Below, piece by piece: positions 16,493 to 26,096 of a stretch of 64,000 bases of DNA. Both the position numbers and the translations under genes were made by a program. The stretch's first letter is position 1; every line of letters begins with the position of its first letter. The notes below the pieces were generated by a model. It worked only from the letters and a program-made list of their open reading frames with translations, did not search any database and was not told the origin of the DNA. The stretch is from Rhizobium mongolense USDA 1844 (GTDB lineage: Bacteria > Pseudomonadota > Alphaproteobacteria > Rhizobiales > Rhizobiaceae), in contig NZ_ATTQ01000019.1 of NCBI RefSeq assembly GCF_000419765.1, forward strand, positions 1 to 64,000, read 5' to 3'.

Positions 16493-18028
16493 ATGAACAC
16501 TGCCCTTCAACAACCCGTCACGGACCGCAAGACCGCAGATGCGCCCGCCATCCTCGAAATGCGGGGCATTTCACAGATCTTCCCCGGTGTAAAGGCGCTC
16601 GACAATGTCAGCATCACGCTCTACCCCGGTAAAGTCACGGCGCTGATCGGCGAAAACGGCGCCGGCAAATCCACGCTCGTCAAGATCCTGACCGGCATCT
16701 ACCGGCCGAACGAAGGCGAAATCATCGTCGACGGCCAGCCCGTCACCTTCGCAAGCGCTCAGGCCGCAATCGATGCGGGCGTCACTGCCATCCATCAGGA
16801 AACTGTCCTCTTCGACGAATTGACGGTTGCCGAAAACATCTTCCTCGGCCATGCGCCGCGCACAAAATTCCGCACCATCGACTGGAAGGCGATGAACAGC
16901 CGCTCGAAAGGGCTGTTGACTTCACTTGAAAGCAGCATCGATCCGACAATCCGGCTGAAGGACCTCTCGATCGCACAACGTCATCTGGTGGCAATTGCCC
17001 GCGCGCTATCGATCGAGGCCCGTATCGTCATCATGGATGAGCCGACGGCTGCCCTTTCGCGCAAGGAGATCGACGATCTCTTCCGCATCGTTCAGGGCCT
17101 GAAGGAAAGGGGCAAGGCGATCCTTTTCATAAGCCACAAGTTCGACGAACTTTACGAGATTGCCGACAACTTCGTCGTCTTCCGTGACGGCCGCGCTGTC
17201 GGAAACGGCAGGCTGAAGGAAACGCCGCAGGACGCGATCGTGAAGCTCATGGTCGGCCGCGATGTCGAGAACGTGTTTCCGAAGTCTCCAGTAGAGATCG
17301 GCGGCCCCGTTCTCGAAGTCCAGGATTACTGTCACCGCACGGAGTTCCGCGATATTTCCTTCACGCTTCGCAAGGGCGAAATCCTCGGCGTCTATGGCCT
17401 GATCGGCGCTGGACGCTCGGAACTCTGCCAGTCGCTTTTCGGCATCACCAAGCCGCTCTCCGGCAGGCTCATGCTCGACGGCAAGAAAATTTCGATGGCA
17501 TCGCCGCACGACGCCATCCGTGCCGGCATCGTCTATGTGCCGGAAGAGCGCGGCCGCCACGGCCTGGCACTGCCGATGCCGATCTATCAGAACATGACGC
17601 TGCCTTCACTGACGCGCACCTCGCGCAAGGGTTTCCTGAAGGCCGCCAACGAATTTGCGCTCGCGCGTAAATACGCCGAGCGGCTGGACCTTCGCGCAGC
17701 CGCACTGTCCGTCCCCGTCGGCACGCTGTCTGGCGGCAACCAGCAGAAAGTCGTCATCGGAAAATGGCTGGCGACGCAGCCCAAGGTCATCATCCTCGAT
17801 GAGCCCACCAAGGGCATCGATATCGGTTCCAAGGCGGCGGTCCACGGCTTCATCAGCGAGCTTGCCGCCGAAGGGCTCTCGATCATCATGATCTCCTCTG
17901 AACTGCCGGAAATCATCGGCATGTCGGACCGTGTCCTGGTGATGAAAGAGGGCTTGTCGGTCGGTCTGTTTGAGCGCGCAGAGCTCTCGCCAGAGACGCT
18001 GGTGCGCGCAGCGACCGGAAATGCATGA
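16493..18028 (+). CDS. rhaT: Rhamnose ABC transporter ATP-binding protein
   Basis: A 511-residue protein with two fused ABC domains (RbsA/MglA type). The first domain has an intact Walker A (GENGAGKST) and Walker B (IVIMDEPTAALS). In the second the P-loop position reads GLIGAGRSE, the usual degenerate form, while the signature LSGGNQQK and IILDEPTKGID are clear. Start MNTALQQP at 16493 is preferred to the ATG-less extension upstream, though no strong SD is visible. Confidence 0.93.
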   Translation: MNTALQQPVTDRKTADAPAILEMRGISQIFPGVKALDNVSITLYPGKVTALIGENGAGKSTLVKILTGIYRPNEGEIIVDGQPVTFASAQAAIDAGVTAIHQETVLFDELTVAENIFLGHAPRTKFRTIDWKAMNSRSKGLLTSLESSIDPTIRLKDLSIAQRHLVAIARALSIEARIVIMDEPTAALSRKEIDDLFRIVQGLKERGKAILFISHKFDELYEIADNFVVFRDGRAVGNGRLKETPQDAIVKLMVGRDVENVFPKSPVEIGGPVLEVQDYCHRTEFRDISFTLRKGEILGVYGLIGAGRSELCQSLFGITKPLSGRLMLDGKKISMASPHDAIRAGIVYVPEERGRHGLALPMPIYQNMTLPSLTRTSRKGFLKAANEFALARKYAERLDLRAAALSVPVGTLSGGNQQKVVIGKWLATQPKVIILDEPTKGIDIGSKAAVHGFISELAAEGLSIIMISSELPEIIGMSDRVLVMKEGLSVGLFERAELSPETLVRAATGNA

Positions 18029-18037
18029 GGTGATGGA

Positions 18038-19039
18038 ATGGCACGACTGATCAGAAAACGCGAAACCCTGCTTTTCCTCATCATCGTCTTGATGATCGCG
18101 GTCTTTTCGGCGCGCGCTGCAGATTTTGCGACGCCCTCCAACCTCGCCGGCATCTTCAACGATACCTCGATCCTCATCATCCTGGCGCTCGCGCAGATGA
18201 CCGTTATCCTCACGAAATCGATTGACCTTTCGGTCGCCGCCAATCTCGCCTTCACCGGCATGGCAATCGCGATGATGAATGCCGCCTTTCCTGATCTGCC
18301 GCTGGTCGTCCTGATCCTTGCAGCGATTGCGATCGGCGCCTGCCTCGGTGCGATCAACGGCTTTCTTGTCTGGGCCCTTGAAATCCCCCCGATCGTCGTC
18401 ACGCTCGGGACGCTGACCATCTATCGCGGCATGGCCTTCGTGCTCTCCGGCGGTGCCTGGGTGAACGCCCACCAGATGACACCGACCTTCCTTTCCGTGC
18501 CCCGCACGCCGCTCCTCGGCCTGCCAGTTTTGAGCTGGGTCGGGATCGCAATCGTGCTCTTGATGTATATTTTGCTGAAATATACCCAGTTCGGCAGATC
18601 GGCCTATGCGACTGGCGGCAACCCGACGGCGGCCGTCTATGCGGGAATCGATACCGGTTGGACGAAATTCCTGGCCTTCGTGCTGTCCGGTGCGCTCGCC
18701 GGCCTTGCAAGCTACCTGTGGGTCTCGCGTTACGCGGTCGCCTATGTCGATATCGCCAGCGGCTTCGAGCTCGATAGCGTCGCCGCCTGCGTCATCGGCG
18801 GCATCTCGATCGCCGGCGGAGTCGGGTCAGTTATCGGCACGGTGCTTGGCGCACTCTTCCTCGGCGTCATCAAGAATGCGCTTCCCGTCATCGGTATCTC
18901 GCCCTTCACCCAGATGGCGATCTCAGGCACCGTCATCATCCTCGCCGTCGTCTTCAATGCCCGACGCGAGCGCAGTCGCGGCCGTATCATCCTGCGCGAC
19001 AAGGCAGCTGCAGAAACTCCAGCCGAGGTCGTCGCATGA
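18038..19039 (+). CDS. rhaP: Rhamnose ABC transporter permease
   Basis: A 333-residue inner-membrane permease of the ribose/xylose family (BPD_transp_2). About eight to nine TM helices are visible. The conserved KSIDLSVAANLAFTGM and GGISIAGGVGSVIGTVLGA stretches are present. It starts 9 bp after rhaT and overlaps rhaQ by 4 bp (ATGA), so translation is coupled. Confidence 0.94.
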   Translation: MARLIRKRETLLFLIIVLMIAVFSARAADFATPSNLAGIFNDTSILIILALAQMTVILTKSIDLSVAANLAFTGMAIAMMNAAFPDLPLVVLILAAIAIGACLGAINGFLVWALEIPPIVVTLGTLTIYRGMAFVLSGGAWVNAHQMTPTFLSVPRTPLLGLPVLSWVGIAIVLLMYILLKYTQFGRSAYATGGNPTAAVYAGIDTGWTKFLAFVLSGALAGLASYLWVSRYAVAYVDIASGFELDSVAACVIGGISIAGGVGSVIGTVLGALFLGVIKNALPVIGISPFTQMAISGTVIILAVVFNARRERSRGRIILRDKAAAETPAEVVA

Positions 19040-20046
19040 ACACCGTTTCCGCCCCAACCGAAAAGCGCGTGATTCCCGATCGTCTCGGCACACCGTTGCG
19101 CCGCATCATGGCCAGCTGGGAAGTGCTGCTTTTCGGCGTTGCCATCCTGATCTTCGTCTTCAACTCCCTGGCATCGCCCTACTTCCTGAATGCATGGAAC
19201 CTCTCGGACGCAACCTTCAATTTCACCGAAAAAGCGATGATCGCCTTTGCCATGGCGCTGCTTGTGATCGCAGGCGAGATCGATCTTTCGGTTGCAGCCA
19301 TCATCGCGCTTGCATCGACGGCCATGGGGGCGGCCGCGCAGGCCGGCATCGCGACACCGGGCCTCGTGCTGATCGGCATCGGTACTGGGCTGGTTTGCGG
19401 GGTTTTCAACGGCGTCCTCGTCTCCGTGTTGAAACTGCCGTCGATCGTCGTCACCATCGGCACGATGAGCCTCTTCCGCGGCATCTCCTATATCGTGCTG
19501 GGGGACCAGGCTTACGGCAAATATCCGGCCGATTTCGCCTACTTCGGCCAAGGCTATGTCGTCTGGGTCCTCTCCTTCGAATTCGTGCTGTTCTTCGTGC
19601 TGGCGATCCTCTTTGCCATCTTGCTGCACGCCACGAACTTTGGCCGCCAGGTCTATACGATTGGCAATAACGATTTTGCTGCCCGCTTCTCCGGGATTCC
19701 GGTCGAACGCGTGAAATTCATCCTCTTCATGCTGACCGGTGTCATGAGCGGTATTGCAGCGGTGTGCCTCACCTCGCGCCTTGGCTCCACCCGTCCCTCG
19801 ATTGCGCAGGGTTGGGAGCTCGAAGTCGTCACCATGGTCGTGCTCGGCGGTGTCTCGATCCTCGGCGGCTCGGGCACGATCGGCGGCGTCGTCATCGCGG
19901 CCTTCGTCATGGGTCTCGTTACTTTCGGCCTCGGCCTGCTCAACGTTCCGGGCATCGTCATGTCGATCTTCATCGGCCTGCTGCTCATCATCACCATTGC
20001 CATTCCGATTATCGCCCGACGTATCAAAGCCATGAGTTCCAAATGA
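19036..20046 (+). CDS. rhaQ: Rhamnose ABC transporter permease
   Basis: A 336-residue paralogue of RhaP and the second half of the membrane channel. It has the family stretches GEIDLSVAAIIALAS and LGGVSILGGSGTIGGV and similar TM spacing. It overlaps rhaP upstream and rhaU downstream by 4 bp each. Confidence 0.94.
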   Translation: MNTVSAPTEKRVIPDRLGTPLRRIMASWEVLLFGVAILIFVFNSLASPYFLNAWNLSDATFNFTEKAMIAFAMALLVIAGEIDLSVAAIIALASTAMGAAAQAGIATPGLVLIGIGTGLVCGVFNGVLVSVLKLPSIVVTIGTMSLFRGISYIVLGDQAYGKYPADFAYFGQGYVVWVLSFEFVLFFVLAILFAILLHATNFGRQVYTIGNNDFAARFSGIPVERVKFILFMLTGVMSGIAAVCLTSRLGSTRPSIAQGWELEVVTMVVLGGVSILGGSGTIGGVVIAAFVMGLVTFGLGLLNVPGIVMSIFIGLLLIITIAIPIIARRIKAMSSK

Positions 20047-20363
20047 CCCTTGAAAAACACGCCTTCAAGATGAGACTCAATCCAGGCATGGAGGCCGAGT
20101 ACAGGAAGCGGCACGACGAGATCTGGCCGGAGCTCGTCGAGCTGCTGCACAAGTCCGGCGCGAGTGACTATTCGATCCATCTCGACCGCGACACGAACAC
20201 GCTCTTCGGCGTGCTGACGCGGCCGAAAGATCACACGATGGCGAGCCTGCCGGAACATCCCCTCATGAAAAAGTGGTGGGGCCATATGGCCGACATCATG
20301 GAAACCAATCCGGACAATTCACCCCTACAGAGCGACCTTGTCACCGTCTTCCACATGCCATGA
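20043..20363 (+). CDS. rhaU: L-rhamnose mutarotase
   Basis: A 106-residue RhaM/RhaU-type ferredoxin-like protein that interconverts the alpha and beta anomers of rhamnose. Family features are KHAFKMRLNPGMEAEYRKRHDEIWPEL, a conserved histidine after RKR, and the C-terminal KWWGHMADIMETNPDNSP. The ATG at 20043 overlaps the rhaQ stop (ATGA), and the stop overlaps the rhaK start. Confidence 0.94.
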   Translation: MTLEKHAFKMRLNPGMEAEYRKRHDEIWPELVELLHKSGASDYSIHLDRDTNTLFGVLTRPKDHTMASLPEHPLMKKWWGHMADIMETNPDNSPLQSDLVTVFHMP

Positions 20364-21742
20364 GCAAACCGCCCGCTTACCGGCGTATCGCCGTTCTCGA
20401 TATTGGCAAGACGAATGCAAAAGTCGTCGTGCTCGACAGCCAAACCGGCATGGAAATCGCAGCCGCAAAGACGGCGAATACAGTTATCCGGTCCGGAATC
20501 TATCCGCGCTATGATATCGAGAGCATTTGGGGATTTGCGATCGATGCGCTGAAGTCTTTCGCGGCAAAGCCGGGATTCGATGCGATTTCGATCACGACCC
20601 ATGGCGCGTCAGCAGCACTGCTCAGCGCAGACGGCAAGCTTGCGATGCCGGTTCTCGATTACGAGCATGAATATCCGCAAGAGATCCGAGACGCCTATAC
20701 GGCGCTGCGCCCTCCCTTCTCGGAGACTTATTCACCGCGCCAGTCGATGGGACTGAATGTCGGCGCCCAGCTTCATTATCAGAAGACCGCCTTTACGCAG
20801 GAATTCGCGAAGGTGGCAACGATCGTCACCTATCCGCAATATTGGGCGGGACGGCTGACGGGCGTTACAGCCAACGAACTGACCTCGCTCGGCTGCCATA
20901 CCGATCTCTGGAACCCGAAAACAGGCGAATATTCCTCGCTCGTCGATCGGCTCGGCATTCGCAATCTCATGGCGCCGATCCGCTCGGCTTTCGACGCACT
21001 CGGCCCCGTCCTGCCGGACATAGCCGCCGAGATCGGCCTTACCGCAGAGATCCCGGTCTATTGCGGCATCCATGATTCCAACGCCTCGCTGCTGCCGCAT
21101 CTCGTCGCGCGCACGGCGCCCTTTGCGGTTGTCTCGACTGGCACATGGGTTATAAATTTCGGCGTCGGCGGCGATCTCACCCATCTCGACCCGAAGCGCG
21201 ATGCGCTCGCCAATGTCGATGCCTATGGCCGGGCCGTGCCGTCCTCCCGCTTCATGGGTGGCCGCGAGTTCGAAATTCTTTCAGCAGAAATCGGCAATGT
21301 TCCGCTTGAAGACGTTGCGGCAGCTGTCGGCCCGGTTGTTGCAGGAAACCTGATGCTGCTGCCGAACGTGGCCCCCGGCTCCGGCCCCTTTCCCGACCGC
21401 AAAAGGCACTGGCTGAATGCCGATGGCGCAAGCCCTGCGCAACGCTACGCCGCCATGTGTCTCTACCTCGCTTTGATGACCGAGGCCTGCCTCGGCCTGA
21501 TCGGCGCCAATGGGCCTGTCATCGTCGAAGGGCCGTTCGCGCTGAACGAGACGTATCTCAAGGTTCTCGCGGCATTGATGGGACGCGACGTGATCGCGCT
21601 GCCCGGCTCGACCGGCACCAGCCAGGGCGCCGCACTGCTTACCGGTATCAGACCCGCGCCCGGTCCGGAAAGACGTTTCACGCCGGCCGCAATTGCCGGT
21701 CTCAAGGACTATCGCTGCGCCTGGCATGCAGCGATGGCATAA
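20360..21742 (+). CDS. rhaK: Rhamnulokinase-type sugar kinase
   Basis: A 460-residue FGGY-family carbohydrate kinase. The N-terminal phosphate-binding motif is VLDIGKTNAK, a second actin-like domain begins near ISTGTWVINFG in the middle of the chain, and the adenine-binding region is ALPGSTGTSQGAALL. In R. leguminosarum RhaK phosphorylates rhamnose-derived sugar and is also required for function of the ABC transporter. It is the last gene of the rightward rha operon, overlapping rhaU by 4 bp. Confidence 0.93.
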   Translation: MSKPPAYRRIAVLDIGKTNAKVVVLDSQTGMEIAAAKTANTVIRSGIYPRYDIESIWGFAIDALKSFAAKPGFDAISITTHGASAALLSADGKLAMPVLDYEHEYPQEIRDAYTALRPPFSETYSPRQSMGLNVGAQLHYQKTAFTQEFAKVATIVTYPQYWAGRLTGVTANELTSLGCHTDLWNPKTGEYSSLVDRLGIRNLMAPIRSAFDALGPVLPDIAAEIGLTAEIPVYCGIHDSNASLLPHLVARTAPFAVVSTGTWVINFGVGGDLTHLDPKRDALANVDAYGRAVPSSRFMGGREFEILSAEIGNVPLEDVAAAVGPVVAGNLMLLPNVAPGSGPFPDRKRHWLNADGASPAQRYAAMCLYLALMTEACLGLIGANGPVIVEGPFALNETYLKVLAALMGRDVIALPGSTGTSQGAALLTGIRPAPGPERRFTPAAIAGLKDYRCAWHAAMA

Positions 21743-21824
21743 CGGTCTTTCCATCCGTGCTCTTTACCTGATCTTAGGCCGGCAGCTAATGTCGGGTCGT
21801 TCAAACTCAGGCGGAGGAAATATC

Positions 21825-22592
21825 ATGACGGATTTAAACGCGGTCTTCGATCCGCGTGCCCTTGCCGCGCGGCTTCGCAGCCTCCACAACGCGGGCAAGC
21901 AGGTGCCGACCGCCGATTTCGCACTTCCAACCGACCTCCGCCACGCCATGGACGCGCAGAATTTCCTTGCCGCCGAGCAAGGCATTACCAGCAATGCGTG
22001 GAAAGTGGCGGCCTCGCCGGATGGCCAGGCTGTGGCTGCGCCGCTTCATCCCTATATCGAAGCCGATTCCGGCGCCGAAATTCCCTGGGCGGAGGGCATG
22101 AAATTTGAAGCGGAGATTGCCATTCGGCTCGGCACGGATCTGCCGATCCGCGATAGCGGCTACAGCCGCGCCGAAGTCGCCGATGCAGTCGCGACCGTCC
22201 ATCTCGGCGCAGAACTCCTGGTTTCCGCCATTCAGGAAAGCGGCAGGGCCTCCTTTTTGCTTTTCCTTGCCGATCGCCTCGGCAACAGCGGCTATGTGCT
22301 TGGTCCACCCGTGTCGAAAACGCTAATCGACACGGCGACCGGAACGCCGCTGAAAGTCACTGTCAACGGCCAGCCGCTCTACGATGCCCCCGCGCAGCAT
22401 CCGAAGGGTGACGTGCTCACCTGGCTTGTCGGCTACGCCAATGACAGGTTGCGGCCGAAAAGCGCGCTGAAAGCGGGAGCACTGATTACGACGGGTACCC
22501 TCTGTGGCGCGATCGAACTGAGTTCGCCGGGCGAGATCGACATCCTTCTCGGCGAGACCAGCAAGCTGCACCTTTCGCTCGTCGCGAAATAA
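21825..22592 (+). CDS. 2-keto-4-pentenoate hydratase / FAH-family enzyme
   Basis: A 255-residue protein of the MhpD/fumarylacetoacetate hydrolase C-terminal family. The metal-binding core is FEAEIAIRLG (E-x-E), and the C-terminal GALITTGTLCGAIEL stretch is typical. Start at 21825 follows GGAGG with about 7 nt spacing. It lies 82 bp beyond rhaK on the same strand and ends exactly where the convergent dehydrogenase ends. Whether it belongs to rhamnose metabolism is not shown; a separate aromatic or sugar-acid role is equally possible. Confidence 0.85.
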   Translation: MTDLNAVFDPRALAARLRSLHNAGKQVPTADFALPTDLRHAMDAQNFLAAEQGITSNAWKVAASPDGQAVAAPLHPYIEADSGAEIPWAEGMKFEAEIAIRLGTDLPIRDSGYSRAEVADAVATVHLGAELLVSAIQESGRASFLLFLADRLGNSGYVLGPPVSKTLIDTATGTPLKVTVNGQPLYDAPAQHPKGDVLTWLVGYANDRLRPKSALKAGALITTGTLCGAIELSSPGEIDILLGETSKLHLSLVAK

Positions 22593-23474
22593 TCAGACCT
22601 TGCTGCGAAACATCTCGATGATGGCGGAAAAGTCCCTTCCGCCATTGCCCTGCTTTTCGAAGAGTGCGTAAAGCTGCGCGGCTTCGGCACCAAGCGGGGT
22701 TGATGCGCCGCTCAAAAGTGCCGCCTCCTGCGAAAGGCGCAGATCCTTCAGCATCAAGGCAGCGGCAAAGCCCGGCTTATAGGCATTGTTTGCCGGCGAG
22801 CTCGGAACCGGTCCCGGCACCGGGCAATAGGTATTGATGGACCAGCACTGACCGGACGATGTCGATGCAACATCAAAAAGCGCTTGGTGTGAAAGGCCGA
22901 GTTTTTCAGCCAACACGAAAGCCTCGCAGACGCCGATCATCGAAATTCCGAGGATCATATTGTTACAGATCTTGGCCGCCTGCCCAGCGCCCGCTTCGCC
23001 ACAGTGAACGATCTTCTTGCCCATGGCTTCAAGGATCGGCTTGGCCTTGGCGAAACTCTCTTGCGAACCACCTGCCATGAAAGTCAGCGTTCCCGCCGCA
23101 GCCCCGCCCGTTCCCCCGGAGACGGGGGCGTCGAGCGAAAGGCAGCCTGCCGCCTTGGCCATGGCATGGGCCTTGCGCGCGCTTTCGACGTCGATGGTCG
23201 AGCAGTCGATCACCAGCGTTGCGGCGGGAATGGAAGCGAGAATGTCCGGCCAGGCGGTCAGCACATGTTTACCTTGCGGCAGCATCGTGACGACGGTCTC
23301 GGCACCGGCCACCGCCTGGCTCACGTGGCTCGCGGGTTTCACGCCGGTTTCCTCTGCCGCCTTGAGAACCGGCGCGGCGAGATCGAATCCCGTCACCTCA
23401 TGCCCGGCCTTGACGAGATTGGCCGCCATCGGCCCGCCCATGTTGCCAAGCCCGATAAATGCGATCCGTGCCAT
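22593..23474 (-). CDS. mmsB: 3-hydroxyisobutyrate dehydrogenase family protein
   Basis: An NAD-dependent beta-hydroxyacid dehydrogenase of about 293 residues. It has the Rossmann motif GLGNMGGPMA, the substrate-binding DAPVSGGTGGAAAGTL, and the catalytic lysine helix (GQAAKICNNMILG). The second ATG (23474) is preferred because GGAGG lies 5 nt upstream of it. It is the last gene of the leftward liv-GMC operon. Tartronate-semialdehyde reductase-like specificity cannot be excluded. Confidence 0.88.
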   Translation of the reverse strand: MARIAFIGLGNMGGPMAANLVKAGHEVTGFDLAAPVLKAAEETGVKPASHVSQAVAGAETVVTMLPQGKHVLTAWPDILASIPAATLVIDCSTIDVESARKAHAMAKAAGCLSLDAPVSGGTGGAAAGTLTFMAGGSQESFAKAKPILEAMGKKIVHCGEAGAGQAAKICNNMILGISMIGVCEAFVLAEKLGLSHQALFDVASTSSGQCWSINTYCPVPGPVPSSPANNAYKPGFAAALMLKDLRLSQEAALLSGASTPLGAEAAQLYALFEKQGNGGRDFSAIIEMFRSKV

Positions 23475-23484
23475 CATGGCCTCC

Positions 23485-25080
23485 CTATCTGTTATCTTCG
23501 AGGATCATCGCGGCCGCCTTTTCGGCGATCATGATCGTTGGAGAATTCGTATTGCCCGACGTGATCGACGGCATGATGGAGGCATCCGCGATCCTGAGCT
23601 TGGCGAGCGCGCGCAGCTTCAGCCGCGGATCAACGACGCTGTCTTTGTCTGCGCCCATCCGGCAGGTTCCGACCGGATGGAAGATCGTCGTGCCGATGTC
23701 GCCCGCGGCCCGCTCCAGATCGGCCTCCGTCTGATAGGAGGGACCGGGCTTGAACTCCTCGGGCTGAAAACGCGCAAAGGACGGCTGTGAAACGATCCGC
23801 CGTGTCAGCCTTATCGATCGAACAGCTATGTCGCGATCACGCTCCGTCGAGAGGTATTTCGGGGCAATCGTCGGCTGCGTTGCAAAATCCGGGCTTGCAA
23901 GATGCACGGAGCCGCGGCTTTCCGGCCTGAGATTGCAGACGCTTGCGGTGATCGCCGGAAAGGCGTGCACCGGATCGCCGAACTTGTCGAGCGAGACCGG
24001 CTGTACGTGATACTGCAGGTCGGGTGTTTCCTTGTCTGGCCCCGAGCGCGTGAAGATGCCAAGCTGGCTCGGTGCCATGGCCATCGGCCCGGAACGGCGG
24101 ATCAGGTATTCGAGCCCGATCGCCGCCTTGCCGATCAACTTTGTCGCCTTCTCGTTCAGCGTCGGCACGCCGGTGACCTTGTAGGCGAGGCGAAGCTGCA
24201 GATGGTCCTGCAGGTTCTCCCCGACCCCCTTGACCTCGGTAACGACATCGACGCCGGCATTGTTGAGCACGTCGCCGCGACCGATGCCGGAGAGCTCCAG
24301 GATATGCGGCGAGCCGATGGAACCGGCAGAAAGGATCGTCTCTTTGGCCGCATATGCGCGCTTGGCCGTGCCGTCGTGCTGGAACTCGACGCCGGAAATG
24401 GCACCCTCCTCCACAAGCAGCCGCCGCGCTTGCGCCTTCATCAGAACAGTCAGATTGGTGCGCTTCATAGCCGGCCGGAGGAAGGCCTTTGCCGTGTTCC
24501 AGCGAATACCGGAGCGCTGGTTGACGTCGAAATAGCCGGAGCCTTCGTTGCTGCCGCGGTTGAAATCCTCCGTAATCGGAATGCCGGCTTCCCGAGCCGC
24601 CTGCTGGAAGGCGTCGAGCACGGCCCAGCGCACTCGCGCTTTCTCCACGCGCCATTCGCCACCCGCACCATGCATCTCGTCCGCGCCGCGGTAATGATCC
24701 TCCGATCTGCGGAAGAAGGGCACAATATCGCTCCAGCTCCAGCCGCTGCATCCCATCTGCCGCCAAAGGTCGTAGTCACGCGCCTGGCCGCGCATGTAGA
24801 TCATGCCGTTGATCGACGAACAGCCGCCGAGCACCTTGCCGCGCGGATAGCCCAGAGCCCGGCCGTTCAGCCCTTCCTCGGGTGCCGTGGTAAAGCACCA
24901 GTCGGTGCGCGGATTGTTGATGCAGTAGAGATAGCCGACCGGTATGTGTATCCAGTGATAGTTGTCGCTGCCGCCGGCTTCCAGCAGTAGCACACGGTTA
25001 TTGCGGTCTTCGGATAGGCGGTTCGCCAGCACACAGCCTGCACTGCCAGCGCCGATGATGATATAGTCGTAGCGATCCAT
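23485..25080 (-). CDS. GMC-family FAD-dependent oxidoreductase (choline/alcohol dehydrogenase-like)
   Basis: A 531-residue flavoprotein. It has the N-terminal FAD motif DYIIIGAGSAGCVLANRL, GMC signature 1 (KVLGGCSSINGMIYMRG), signature 2 (AGSIGSPHILELSGIG), and the C-terminal HPVGTCRMG with the catalytic histidine followed by NTNSPTIMIAEKAA. It oxidises a primary alcohol to the aldehyde; the exact substrate is open. It is placed 10 bp before mmsB and 17 bp after livM, in one operon. Confidence 0.9.
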   Translation of the reverse strand: MDRYDYIIIGAGSAGCVLANRLSEDRNNRVLLLEAGGSDNYHWIHIPVGYLYCINNPRTDWCFTTAPEEGLNGRALGYPRGKVLGGCSSINGMIYMRGQARDYDLWRQMGCSGWSWSDIVPFFRRSEDHYRGADEMHGAGGEWRVEKARVRWAVLDAFQQAAREAGIPITEDFNRGSNEGSGYFDVNQRSGIRWNTAKAFLRPAMKRTNLTVLMKAQARRLLVEEGAISGVEFQHDGTAKRAYAAKETILSAGSIGSPHILELSGIGRGDVLNNAGVDVVTEVKGVGENLQDHLQLRLAYKVTGVPTLNEKATKLIGKAAIGLEYLIRRSGPMAMAPSQLGIFTRSGPDKETPDLQYHVQPVSLDKFGDPVHAFPAITASVCNLRPESRGSVHLASPDFATQPTIAPKYLSTERDRDIAVRSIRLTRRIVSQPSFARFQPEEFKPGPSYQTEADLERAAGDIGTTIFHPVGTCRMGADKDSVVDPRLKLRALAKLRIADASIMPSITSGNTNSPTIMIAEKAAAMILEDNR

Positions 25081-25097
25081 CTGATGTCACCGGCCGC

Positions 25098-26096
25098 TCA
25101 ACGGCGATACACGAAGCCCAGTTTCCGGCCGATCCACGAGGCGTAGAATTCGCCGACGATCCCGCGACGGAAGATCAACACGCAGATCATGAAAACGACG
25201 CCGGTGATGATCGTAACGGGGAATTCCGATGTCGCGAGATAGTTCTGCAGTGTCACGACAAGCCCCGCCCCGAAGATCGGACCAATCAGCGTGCCGATGC
25301 CGCCGAGAAGCGTCATCAAAATCACCTCGCCCGACATCTGCCAGGCGACGTCCGTCAGCGTCGCGAACTGAAAGACCAGCGACTTCAAGGCTCCCGCCAA
25401 CCCGGCAAGGGCTGCCGACATCACGAAGGCGCCGAGCTTGTAACGCGCCACCGAATAGCCGAGCGAGATCGCTCGGTTCTCGTTTTCCCGGATCGATTTC
25501 AGGATCATGCCGAAGGGCGAATGGATGAAACGCCAGATCAAAAGCATGCCGATGACGAAGACCGCCAGGACGAAGTAGTACATGCTGGTCGAATTATTCA
25601 AATCGATGAAGCCGAAGAGATGCCCCCTCGGGACGGACTGGATGCCGTCCTCGCCTTCTGTAAATTCCGCCTGCAGGCAGAAGAAGAAAAACATCTGCGA
25701 AAGCGCAAGCGTGATCATCGCGAAATAGATGCCCTGACGGCGAATGGCGAGGTAGCCCATGACGAGGCCGAGGAGTGCAGCACCTGCAACGCCGATCAGG
25801 ATGCCGAGTTCCGGCGGCACCCCCCATGCCTTGACGGTGTAGGCAGTGAAATAGGCGGCCCCGCCAAAGAAGGTCGCATGCCCGAATGAAAGCAGGCCGG
25901 TATAGCCGAGCAACAGGTTGAACGCGCCGGCAAAGAGCGCAAAGCACAGCAGCTTCATCAAAAAGATAGGGTAGAAGAAGAACGGCGCGAGCAGCAGGAG
26001 CAAAAGGCCGATGATCAGGAAGCCGGCCTGGACCGACAGTGCGGTGCGGCTCTTTTCTGCACGAATGGTTTCGGTGATGTCCGTCATCTTACGCAT
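25098..26096 (-). CDS. Branched-chain-type ABC transporter permease, LivM family
   Basis: Inner-membrane permease of 332 residues with about nine to ten TM helices and the LivM-typical GYTGLLSFGHATFFG and SIRENENRAISLGY. The start at 26096 (MRKMTDITE) overlaps the livH stop by 8 bp; a second ATG at 26087 is also possible. No clear SD separates them. Confidence 0.93.
   Translation of the reverse strand: MRKMTDITETIRAEKSRTALSVQAGFLIIGLLLLLLAPFFFYPIFLMKLLCFALFAGAFNLLLGYTGLLSFGHATFFGGAAYFTAYTVKAWGVPPELGILIGVAGAALLGLVMGYLAIRRQGIYFAMITLALSQMFFFFCLQAEFTEGEDGIQSVPRGHLFGFIDLNNSTSMYYFVLAVFVIGMLLIWRFIHSPFGMILKSIRENENRAISLGYSVARYKLGAFVMSAALAGLAGALKSLVFQFATLTDVAWQMSGEVILMTLLGGIGTLIGPIFGAGLVVTLQNYLATSEFPVTIITGVVFMICVLIFRRGIVGEFYASWIGRKLGFVYRR

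Noticed and set aside
18742..19629. 295-codon minus-strand frame across rhaP-rhaQ
   Set aside because: Highly charged shadow of two clear permease genes.
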